Shown one piece after another: positions 35,467 to 45,350 of a DNA stretch of 64,000 nt; the first letter of the stretch is position 1; every line of letters starts with the position of its first letter. Source of the stretch: Lomentospora prolificans (taxonomy: Eukaryota > Ascomycota > Sordariomycetes > Microascales > Microascaceae); contig JARFXM010000008.1 in NCBI GenBank assembly GCA_029532625.1, positions 372,001-436,000 of the forward strand. Direction: 5' to 3'. A program made the translations under genes and the position numbers. A model generated the notes under the pieces. That model ran no database searches. It saw nothing but the letters and a program-made list of their open reading frames with translations, and had not been told where the DNA came from.

Positions 35467-37397
35467 ATGAAGTGGTCTTCCGGCCTCTCTCTCTTCGGCC
35501 TCTTTGCCGCCGTGGCACAGGCCTCCTCGACTTGCAAGTGCTACCCGGGCGATTCTTGCTGGCCTTCGCAGAGCAAGTGGAATGCGCTGAACATCGCCGT
35601 CGGCGGTAGGCTCAATGTTGAGCTTCCTCCGGGTCTCCCCTGCTTCGCTACGTACGAGGGGCAGACCGTCGCGGGCGCCAACGATCCCGCGAAGTGCGCC
35701 GAGGTCACCGCTAAATGGAGCGACCCCGACTGGGTGTAAGTCCTCTCTTTCTTCTTTTACGCCGCTTCCCGACCCGTTTCTGGGCGGGGCGGGCCTCATG
35801 TTTTGCTTTTTCTTTTTCAGTAATTGGATACTAAACGATGGGTCTTATTTTGCAGAGCTTCTCTTGGCTCCTGGCCTATGCTGCCTTTCTGGTCCAACTC
35901 GACCTGCTACCCTAGCAACGCTGGCAGCTGTACCAGTGACTGCAAGCAGGGTGTTGTCCCGACCTACGTTATCAAAGCCACCAAGGTCTCTGATATCCAG
36001 GCCGGTATCTTGTTCGCCAAGACCAACAACCTCCGCCTGATCATCAGGAACACCGGCCACGACTTCATGGGCCGTTCCGTGGGTAAGTGGTGACAACAGT
36101 AGTAGTTTTGGCGCGCAGATAGCGAGAAAATGGTAATGGGAGCTAACACTAGAGAATTCAAGGCTATGGCGCCCTCGTCATCAACACCTGGCGCCTCAAG
36201 GACATTACTCTCCACAACAAGTGGACCGGTCCCGGCGACTACAAGGGCAAGGCCGTCACAGCTGGTGCCGGCGTCATGATCCACGAGCTATATGACAAGG
36301 TCTGGGCTGCGAACCAGGATGTTCTCGCTGGTGAGTGCCCTACCGTCGGTGTTGCTGGCGGCTACGTCCAGGGCGGTGGCCAAGGTCCCCTCTCCGGTGT
36401 GTACGGTCTCGCCTCGGACAACGCGCTCCAGTTCACCGCCGTATTGGCCGACGGTCGCCACGTTACCGCCAACTCCCGCACCTACTCTGATCTGTTCTGG
36501 GCCCTCAAGGGTGGCGGCCCTGGTACTTTCGCTGTCGTCACTTCCGTCACCTTCAAGACCTTTGACCGCGTTCCCGTTTCCGGCATGGCTCTTAACATTG
36601 TCGGCTCCGGCGACACTTTCTGGGAGGGCTACAGGATCTGGTACACTTTCGGCCCCGAGCTCGTGAAGCACGGCATCTATGTCTGGTACGCGGCCTCCGA
36701 GGGTAACATCATTGCGCAGCCCTTCGTTGCCCCCAACAAGACCAAGGCCGAGCTCGAGGCGATACTCCAGCCCATGCTCGCTAGCCTCGACGCCGCCGGC
36801 GTGAGCTACACGGCGTCCGAAGTCCAGACCTTCCCCAACTTTGGTGAGCTCTACAACGAGATGTGGTTCACCGCCTACCACGCTGCCAACGGCCAGGCCG
36901 GCTTCGGCGGTCGCCTCGTCTCGCTCACTGACGCCGTTGGCAATGGTGACAACATCGTCGCTGCTTTCCGGGAGGTCCTCGCCAAGTACCCTGCCGTCGG
37001 TTTCGGAGGCCACCTCGTCAACCCCGGTAACGGCGTTGCTGACCCCAACCAGGATCTTAGCGCTGTTCACCCCGTCTTCAGGAATACTGCTGATATTCTC
37101 GTCTACCTCTACTTCCTCGAGGATTGCCTTTCTGCTGAGAGGCGTGCTGAGGTCCTCGACGCCGTCACCAACGATATTGGTGCCATTCTCAGGCGTGAGA
37201 CCCCCACCAGCGCTGTTTACAGCAACGAGGGAGATGTCAACGAGCCCAACTGGCAGAACGCCTTCTGGGGAAGCAGGGTCTACGCCAAGCTTCTCAAGCT
37301 CAAGGAGAAGTATGACCCTAACCGCGTGTTCTGGGTCAAGTCTACCCCTGGCTCAGAGAAGTGGAAGCTCGTTAACGAGAAGCTTTGCAAGGCGTAG
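35467..37397 (+). CDS. secreted FAD-linked oxidoreductase (BBE/VAO type)
   Basis: Oxidises an alcohol, sugar or alkaloid-like substrate using covalently bound FAD and O2; the substrate cannot be told from sequence. Three exons, 35467-35735, 35856-36082 and 36163-37397, encode 576 residues. Signal peptide MKWSSGLSLFGLFAAVAQAS. The FAD-binding half has NTGHDFMG (His158, the 8-alpha histidyl link) and GECPTVGVAGGYVQGGGQGP (Cys224, the possible 6-S-cysteinyl link), 66 residues apart, close to the spacing in bicovalent BBE enzymes. The C-terminal BBE motif is NEPNWQNAFWG with YDPNRVFWV. Acceptor 35855 was chosen over an earlier CAG at 35820 because it joins DPDWV to ASLGSWPMLPFWSNSTC in frame. Codon use is strongly C-biased, suggesting high expression. 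Relatives include isoamyl alcohol oxidase-like fungal enzymes. No cluster partners nearby. Confidence 0.93.
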
Positions 37398-38068
37398 TAG
37401 ATGTGGAACTGGTGTGGAGGGTGCCGTACACGCATATATTGGGAAGATTATCTTATAATACGTAATCGGCTCTCGGGCCTGGATAGTAACGAGATTTTTA
37501 ATGACAAATGATGTTCAACAACTTATGTTCTTTGTCTGTTTGTGCCTTGTGATTGTCAATGGAGCCTTTGATGATGAAGTGTCCAACACTTTGTATACAC
37601 AGCCATGGAAGCAATGCTGAGGGTTCTCCTATTAGAAGTGAACATGGCATAGGGACGCCTTATAAGGTCTGTAAGTCGTGGTGATGAGTCCCACACTGGT
37701 CATGAGTCCCTCACGCCCGTCTGCTCATGGAAGAAGGGATTTAGAGCCGTGAACTAATTGCATCCTGCGATGAGGGGACAAGAATTATTCTTCTTGGGGC
37801 AGGCACCTTGAATAATTTTCAAAATATTTCAGTCCATTTCCAGATCTAATTCCAGCTCTCCATCTCCCACTCTCTCCCTCAACTCTCTCTCCTCTCTTCA
37901 ACCTTAAAGGCACGTGACCTCATACCCAAGCCTCTGTCTCTGCCCAGTGACATCACCACCGCCAACCTCGGCAAAATTAGCAAATACACTAAACCCGGAT
38001 ATTAACCGACAGCCAGCAGTGAGTACTTGTTCTTCTCTCTATGAGGTCCCTGGGAAAATTTCGGAGCC
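37398..38068. other. intergenic, 3' flank and TOM22 upstream region
   Basis: AT-rich 3' flank of the flavoenzyme gene (37400-37520), then a C/T-rich stretch from about 37850 that looks like the leader of the TOM22 locus. A short ATG frame starting at 38041 overlaps the next start out of frame and could act as a uORF. Confidence 0.45.
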
Positions 38069-38540
38069 ATGGCGTCCAATAGGAAGGAGCCCAAGTTCTA
38101 TCTCTTCGACTACCAATGCCTGCAAGGAGCTCCTGAGGTAAGCCTTGGAAAAGAGAGGGAAAAAAAAAAATTAAACCTTGTCCAATTTTAACCTGAATTC
38201 CGTTCATTCCCAATAGGCCATCAACCCGTTCTTCCACGACTATCCTCCCCAACCCAAGCGCATCCCCTTCATCCGCATCCAACCTCTTAAGTTTTTCGGG
38301 GCCCCTACCGCGCAGCAGATCCAGGACGCCGAGCAGAAGCAAGCAAAGCTTTTCGAGCTTGGTCGACGCTATCTGACGATCCCTTATTTCAAGCGCCCTC
38401 ACGTGGAAAAGCAGTTACTTTCTAGACTCGAAGCTCACGAGCGACGACTTGACGACATTGGCCGCGGTAGTCATTCTGGCGACGACGACCACGACGACCA
38501 CGACAGCTTCGTAATCGTTGAACATTCACAGACCGACACC
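38069..38540 (+). CDS. in-frame coding extension upstream of TOM22
   Basis: Exon 38069-38137 (MASNRKEPKFYLFDYQCLQ) ends GAG/GTAAGC; after an intron closing CCCAATAG, exon sequence resumes at 38217 and stays open for 108 codons directly into the TOM22 ATG at 38541, in the same frame. The 131 residues include IPFIRIQPLKFFGAP, a helical AQQIQDAEQKQAKLFELG segment, LLSRLEAHERRLDDIG and an acidic His/Asp run (GDDDHDDHDSF). Codon use is as C-biased as in TOM22. Either TOM22 has a long N-terminal extension here (285 residues in all), or a second protein shares the transcript. I do not recognise the extension. Confidence 0.5.
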
Positions 38541-39140
38541 ATGGTTCAGCTCACTGAGGTCCCTGACGAGCACTTCGAGACCCCCCAGCCGGGTCCTGTC
38601 CAGGAGGATGACGCCGACTACACTGATACCGGTATGTCGATGACTTTCGACTGTTCCTCCCTCCCTTTTAATGATATTTCTATCGCGGCCTGCGTCATTT
38701 GTAGTCGGCGCGGTTTTCTTGATTGCCCTTGCCGTTCGTCCAATGGCTAACGCGTCGCGATTGCAGACTCTGAAATTTCCACCGATTCCGAGTTCGATCC
38801 TGAGGAGGAATCTCTCGCCGATCGTCTCTATGCCCTCCGAGATATTGTGCCCCCCACCACCCGTGGCTGGATCGCGTCCAAGGTGAACTCCGTCGTCGGC
38901 CTCGGCACCAGCAGCCTCTGGTTCACTGGTAAGGCTCTCTGGGCCATCTCTTCTACCGCCCTCCTTCTCGGCGTACCCTTCGCCATCTGCGTGACCGAGG
39001 AGCAACAGGTCATGGCAATGGAGCAGGAGTACAAGATGCGTGAGGTCGGTAGCGAGGTCCTCACCGCCGGAGGCGAGCAACCCACCACCGCTGACCGTGT
39101 CGGCGCCGCCATCGGTTCTGAGGGCAAGATCGCGCTCTAA
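38541..39140 (+). CDS. TOM22: mitochondrial import receptor subunit Tom22
   Basis: Central receptor of the TOM complex in the outer mitochondrial membrane; its acidic cytosolic domain receives presequences. Exons 38541-38631 and 38767-39140 encode 154 residues from the canonical start MVQLTEVPDEHFETP (gacaccATGG). The cytosolic part is strongly acidic (EDDADYTDTDSEISTDSE). The conserved LADRLYALRDIVPPTTRGW precedes the single membrane helix (ALWAISSTALLLGVPFAIC), and the intermembrane part ends VLTAGGEQPTTADRV. It matches Neurospora Tom22 in length and layout as remembered. The frame remains open upstream (separate entry). Confidence 0.95.
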
Positions 39141-40911
39141 ACTTCAACCCTTGAATTCGACTCTTCACTCGATGACTTCTTGTGGTCTTTTTTGCCCTTT
39201 GGACGTGGAGCACCCCTGTGTTCCGCTGAATGAATTGTACTATAGAGTTGTTTCCACCTTGCATGCTTGCCGTCTACTTTTCCTCACCGATCCACCACCT
39301 TGTCCTTGAGCCCTTCTCTCTTCCGTCTTCACGCTCTGTTTGTCTTGGCGGAACCGAGACGCGCAGTGTACAGAGGGGAGGGAAAGCATCAAGGGAAGGT
39401 TAAAACCTCTACTTTCTACCTTTGTTTATTTTTTGTGCGACAACGCACCTATACTATTATCGTTTTTACGGCCTTTTTTGCTAGACTAATCGAGCCCTCT
39501 CTCTCCCCGCTCGGGATGAGGAAACAAGGCATGGAAAGGAAAGGGAAAGGGGATAAAATAAAAGAAGGCCCAAACTTTAGGGAACGAACAAATCCATTTG
39601 TTCTGGACAGAGTGTGGAACCCGAAAAGAAAGAGAAAGGATGGATGAGGGCGTATGTATATCAGCGAGGAAAAAGGGGGAAATTGTGCGTCTGGTTTTCC
39701 TCCTTGTTTTTTTATAAGGGAGATGTTGCATGTACGAAGAAATCGGATAGGAGAAAGGTAGCGCATATGGAAAAAACAAACCCATTCTCTACTCAAGCTG
39801 TGTTAACTTTTTTTTTTTTTTTTGCTTTTTTTTTTTTGTTTCTTCCGTGTTCACGTCCCCTAATAAGTCGTCATTGCGATTTGCCGTGTGTATTATAGGG
39901 AACCGACACATCACCAAGACTCGGGTCACTGCGTTGTGCTAACCGTTCTTTCAAACAAGAGTAAATCTGTATATATATACGTCAAAGACCCTCGAAGCTA
40001 AGGACATCTTCCCTTTTTCTACGAGGGAAGTAAAAGATAAAATAGCAAACTTGGTATCATCTGACCCAAAAAGGAAGACTCAGCGAGAGAAAAAGGGGAA
40101 AAAAAGAAAAAAGCAAGAGAAGCAGAATAGGAACGCTTCTCGAACTCTCAAGTCAAGCTTCGACAAAGGAAAGAAGTTGGAAAAAAAGCTTGGCAGATTG
40201 AAGAAGATGAGACCGGAACACAAAGGTGTGTTCTCAGCTTGTGCATAATTGCTCGGTTGTCTACAAAACCCAGCAAGTAAAAGAGAAAACTAGTTTGGCT
40301 ATGAACCCCTAAAAAGCCCTCTTCTTCCCCCTCCACCTTTCCCTTTCCTTTCCCGCCAAAGAATACAAATGTGTGGATAGCTGCTCTCGCCGTAGAGAAT
40401 AGAGACAAAAGGGAGTGGTATGGATGGGTGGGTAAGGAGGATATGTATGTGTGCGTCCTGAATACAAGGCTGGACAGGTAGTAGTGAGAAATAGGAAGAG
40501 GCCCTCGCTCTTCGCTCTCACTTTCAAGAAAAATTCAAATGTTTAAGAGAAATGTACAAAAGATGCTTTCATCCTCAAGTTTTTTCTCGCCGCTCCCCTC
40601 AAAAAGTGTCGAATAAAAAAAGGGACCGGTATGTCTCGAAGAAGCCATTTGAAGAAAAGGAGCCTTGGCCTCTTCAAAGCACGGCGGTAAAATGTAGCAG
40701 GTGGGGAAAAATGAGTAACCAGGGGCATTAAAAAGCGTATGAACATGTCGTAAAGGGGTACCATGATGCTGCCCGAGGTATTGTAGTATGAATCATCGAA
40801 GGAATCGGCGACTCGACAAAGGAGATGGGGCATTGTGAGGGAGAGTGTAGGTTTTAGGAGGGATGGCTGGAGGGGTGAAGAGAAGAAGGTAGGTTTATCG
40901 CCGCCTTGGCT
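39141..40911. other. intergenic, convergent 3' flanks with homopolymer runs
   Basis: 3' flanks of TOM22 and of the ADF-H protein gene, which converge here. Rich in A/G and T tracts. No gene is supported; small open frames are low-complexity Lys/Arg or Phe/Ser runs. Confidence 0.5.
39808..39837. repeat. double poly-T tract
   Basis: T16, then GC, then T12. A low-complexity homopolymer in the 3' region; length may vary or be misassembled. Confidence 0.85.
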
Positions 40912-43900
40912 TTACTGCCCGAAGGAGGAGTGGTTCTTGTGCGCCTCAACTAGGACTGGACACGCCGTTAGAAATGAAGGCCATCGTGTATATGAGGGGA
41001 CAAGGTAACTTACTCTGAAGGACATGCATCTGGCCGGCCCGGTCCTCACAGGCGACCTGGAGACCCGAGCCATCTACAAAGTCCAAGACTACGCTGTTGG
41101 GCAGTTCCTGTACCTCCATCTCGGGTGGGTAGGGCATTCGGAATTCCGAAAGATGGTATCTCTTGACACCGGCACCCGATGGTTGCTTATCCATCGGCGC
41201 CGCAGTAGCGGCAGCGGTACTAAGGATCAAGAAACCCTGAGAGTCCAGGCACAGACTACGGCGTTTCCACAGGAGGTTATCAGGGAACTGCACGTTGACG
41301 TCGCCCATGTATGCGACAATGGTCGGTCCGGTGTGTTCGTGCTGCTCAGGAGTTCGCGTGTTGATTGCCTCCGTCGACACCTCCTCGTGGAGGGTTGGAG
41401 AGATGCCAGTGGGCGTGTTCTTACCACGGCTTCCGTGTAGAGACGAAGACAGGCGCCTCATGAAGCGGCCAGCTCGGCTCTTGGAGGACTTCTTCTCGCT
41501 AGTGCCGGACTTGGACTCGTCACCAGAGCCACTCGTCTCAGTGTGGGCAGACGGGGAGAGAGTACCACCAGTACCAGGGTCTTTGCTCACGGATGAGCGT
41601 CGGCTGCTGATGGAAAGGCGACGGGGGAAGGCAGGGTTTTGGTGGACCGAGGGTGGCCTCGATGGCGAGCGAGAGGGGGTCGACGGGGTGGGCGCCATGA
41701 GGTTGTCCACCGATGGGGAAGTGAGCGACTTGCGACGCTCCTTGATGAAGTCCTTGACAATACTCAGAGACGAGCGTCTCGCCTTAGGTTCCACCTCACT
41801 GCCGCGGTCATTCGACTCGGACCGTCGCTTCTCTCGCGACATTCTCCTCTCCTGGATGGTCTCCTTAGGAACTGGAGCGGGTGCAGGGTTAGCAGCCCGC
41901 ATCGGGAGTTCAGGCTCGGCCTTTTGATGGTCTACGATAAGGGGGGACTGCTTCAGCTCGAGTTGGGAGTATTCTGTAGGGTCCTTGTGGTCTGGCATAG
42001 AGCCGACGGGGATAGATGGGTCTCGCACGATCCTAGCTTTTACCTGAATTGACTCGGTGCGACCTCGGGAGGGGGGTAGGGGGGAGGCGGGCCAGATTCG
42101 AACATCGTCAGTCTATTAGCCAAGGAAGCCGAACGCTCGCGGGATCGCTGTCTGGAGGTCTCTGGTGAGGATTCTCGAGTACCAGGAGGAGGAGGGCTGC
42201 TCTTCGAGAACGAGGTAGCACGCTCTGCGACGGACGGAGAACGAGACGGCTCTCGTACGCTCGACTTCCTCACGGAGAAGAAATTCGCAGACGGAGTCTT
42301 GGGACGAGGTTGGGCGGGTTCAGTAGCGTTGGCTTCTCCGGACCCTGCAGAGAGCTTTTCGAGCGCCTTGATACGCTGGGAAATGCTGGAGCCGATGTTG
42401 GCCTTCTTGGGAGCAAGACCACCGCTAGGTGCCTGTTGTTGAGTGATCTTATGCAAGAACGCAGCCCCGGAAGAGATCGACCTGGTCCCGGAAGGAGGGG
42501 GAACGTCTCTAGGACTAAGGAGGGATGGCCACTTGGGCGCGTTGGGTTGAGAGACTGTTCTCACGCCGGATGGCACAGACCCATCCTTGCCGATCAGAGC
42601 CGGAAAGACAGGAGTCATGGGAGATTTCGCGACCATGATCGGCTTCGCCTCCTCAACCGTGGCAGACTGGAGCTCATCAAGTAGCTCCTCATCATCTGAC
42701 AAGTTGTGAGAACCCCGACTAGACGCTGCCAAGTCCGTCCTGATAGGTTCCAAGGTAGCAGTCTTCCTCGATAGTCTGCTATGCATCGAAGTCCTGTCCT
42801 GATCCTTGGAGCCTTGAAGTTGGATCTCATCATTGGGCTCCGGCTCAGTATTAGCCACCACTTCAGCTTCGGCGGCATTCTCAATCGTAGGAATCACTGG
42901 GAGCGGGGGAGTGATTTCTGTAGCGGTTCCCGCATCCGCTCGAAGATCGCGAGTCGAGAACTTGGACTTAGGAATACGAAGCGAGCTCCTTCTACGCTCC
43001 TGTCGAACGTCGGTAACGTCTTCTTCAACTTCCGCCTCAGGGTTTCTGTTGGGAACTGCCCCATTCTCATCGGTCGTCACACCGTTAACCGTGGAAAACT
43101 TGGACACCGGCAAAGCTGCGCTAATACGAGCTATGGGTGAAGCTTCGACCTCCGCCTCGGCTTCATCGTCGTCATCCTCTTGAGCGTCTAGAGGGGCGGT
43201 CTCGGGCTCTTCAGCTACAGTCGGTTCGGGCACAGGGAGCGGAACCTCTTCCGTCGCATCCTCCACCTCAGCCTGAGTGGGTTCTTCTTGCGTATCCACG
43301 GGAGGAAACGAGTCATCGACATCGGGGCGGTCATCTTCCTCGGTTTCTTCCTTGTCATGGCTAATCTGGACAGTCTCATCCGTGGATTCCGACAGGGACG
43401 ACGCCTTGGTAGATTGCGCAGCTTCAGAGGAAGCGATATATGGCGAAGCGGGAAGCGAATCGGTTTGCGCGGCCTCGGATGCTTGGTCAGTAGCTGCAGG
43501 TATACCAGCCTCCATGACAATCGCCGAGTCGGCTTGTGATAAGGATAATTTATCGTCCTGGTCAGTATCTTCCACTTCGAGTTTCTTGTCGGTTGTTTCT
43601 TCAGGGATAGTAGACTCGGGGGACGTCTCTTCCGTTTCTTTGTCATATTGTTCGGCCGGAGGTAGGGCTGGCACGGGTGGCATCATGCTCATCTTCTTCT
43701 TCTTCTCGCGCAGTTGCATAGCCTTCATGAGGCGTGCCTTCTCTGGAGTCATCTTCTCCTTGACAGGAGTGGTTTGCTTGAAGGGCGGCATAACGAAACT
43801 GGCCCCGGAACTGGTTGAAGGGCGGCCAGGGCCAGGGCCAGAGCTTGTGTGCGGACGGCGTGGCTCTTCGACGACTGGGGAGTCAGGCGGTTCGGGCATC

Positions 43901-45350
43901 GGAACGATCGAATTACCAAACGTAATCTCTGGAACAGCATGTTGCTGCTCGGGCGAGGAGGAGGGGTCATTTCCGGCCGAATCCTTAGATTTGCCCTTCT
44001 TAGACCCCTTCGAAAAAAGCTTAAACCCGGCGGGAATCGTGGACACAGGCCTAAATGTGGTTCCGGTGGCGGTCTGCGGTCGCCCGGACTGATCCAGCGA
44101 CGGTCGGGGGCCGAGCTTCACCTTCTGCCGCCCGTACGAGCTATAGCTGTAATAATCGGGGCGGGTGGATTGGCTCGACATCCTCCTCGCCGCGGTATCG
44201 AATGATTTAGCGGGAGAGGGTGGTCGAGGCACGCCTATGAAATTAGGCGGATCAGTGGTGTTGGTAAAGTTGCCCTTTTCCGGAGAAGCTGCCAACTCGG
44301 CATCCAGCACGACGGGAGGTTCTGTTTCAGATGCTGGGTTTTCGTCGCCTGTAGCTTCCTCATTCGCGGGTGCGGCAGGTGCGTCCGGTGCGTCCACCTC
44401 GCCGAGTGATTGGCGTTTGCTAGCTCGTTGCTGCTCCTCTTCATCCTCTTCCGCAATTTCCACTAGCCTCCTGCGACGAAGAGAGCTTGTCGAAGAGGAT
44501 GTTGACCCGGAAGCGGCATGTAGTGAACATGCGGCAGAGAGTTTAGTGTCCTTGAGTTCGCTTGCCGTGGTAATGGAAAACGTCGTGTCGTGCGGCGAAA
44601 ATCGCTCGCATACTGAGTTGAAGTGCACGGTAACGCGCGCTACGGAAGCCAATAGATTAGCACGGGATGTTCACCGCATATGTGAACGCGACCCTTCCCC
44701 TGCTCTGAGCAATCCCTTCCCATTGACATCATTGCTCAAAATCCGCCCAAGGAGGTATACAGGGCAGCAGGCAACAAAAGGAACAGACGATACTAACCTT
44801 GAATCAAGCGAGAGCAACCTTCGGGAAGGTATTTTATTATGACACTCCTCCGACGGTACCTGAGAAAGCCATAAAGCGGTGATGTTTCCTCATATTCAGA
44901 GATGGCGTTCCGGATCTCAACGATGCCACCATTGCCGCGAGCTAGTATGTCGATCTCATCACGGCTCGCATACTTTAGCAGAAACCTATTCGAGAGAAGA
45001 GTTGGCCATCGTTAGCTACCGACTTGACTACAATTGTGTCTAACCGGGAATTGGAAAGGGGAGGAAAAGGATTCTGATAATAGTGACACGGCGCCCTCGA
45101 CGGATATCCGTTGAAGCGTGAACACACGGGTATCCACGTCGCCTAAGCACATGCATCCAGCCAGTATCACATCCGACACGTCTTTTGACCCTGCCAGCGT
45201 AGCTACATGCGTACACTGTTCACTATAGCAGACGGAAGGGAGTGCGCGCAAAGGGAAAACGGAGAAAGAATCATACCATCCACCAGGTTCGGAGAAAGCG
45301 GCATCATGCGCCTCCTTGACCTTCGGGTCATCAAGGCCGTTGAGCGACAT
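40912..45350 (-). CDS. ADF-H and PH-like domain protein, probable actin-associated; apparent frameshift
   Basis: Exons 45277-45350, 44798-44985, 41014-44639 and 40912-40955. An N-terminal ADF/cofilin-homology domain spans the first three (MSLNGLDDPKVKEAH, FLLKYASRDEIDILARG, PLYGFLRYRRRSVIIKYLP, ARVTVHF...FSPHDTTFSITTAS). A long disordered, acidic, Ser/Pro-rich middle includes TPEKARLMKAMQLREKKKK and ANRLTMFE. The C-terminus looks PH-like (YMGDVNVQFPDNLLWKRR, YHLSEFRMPYP, VVLDFVDGSGLQVACEDR) and ends ILVEAHKNHSSFGQ. The frame is lost at 42071-42084, where two G6 runs lie; adding one base gives 3933 nt, exactly 1311 codons (1310 aa). ADF-H domains bind actin; the combined architecture is conserved in ascomycetes as I recall, but uncharacterised. 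Confidence 0.88.

Noticed and set aside
35818..35855. CAG at 35820 as the acceptor of the flavoenzyme second exon
   Set aside because: It would put a TAA immediately in or near frame and lose the junction into the conserved PFWSNSTC segment; TGCAG at 35855 works.
36288..37070. Minus-strand open frame of 260 codons inside the flavoenzyme gene
   Set aside because: Produced by the strong third-position C bias of the sense gene; the product has no domain.
43277..44092. Long plus-strand open frame (271 codons) opposite the ADF-H gene
   Set aside because: It is the antisense of a Ser/Glu-rich low-complexity coding region; the minus-strand frame has domains and splice sites, this one has neither.
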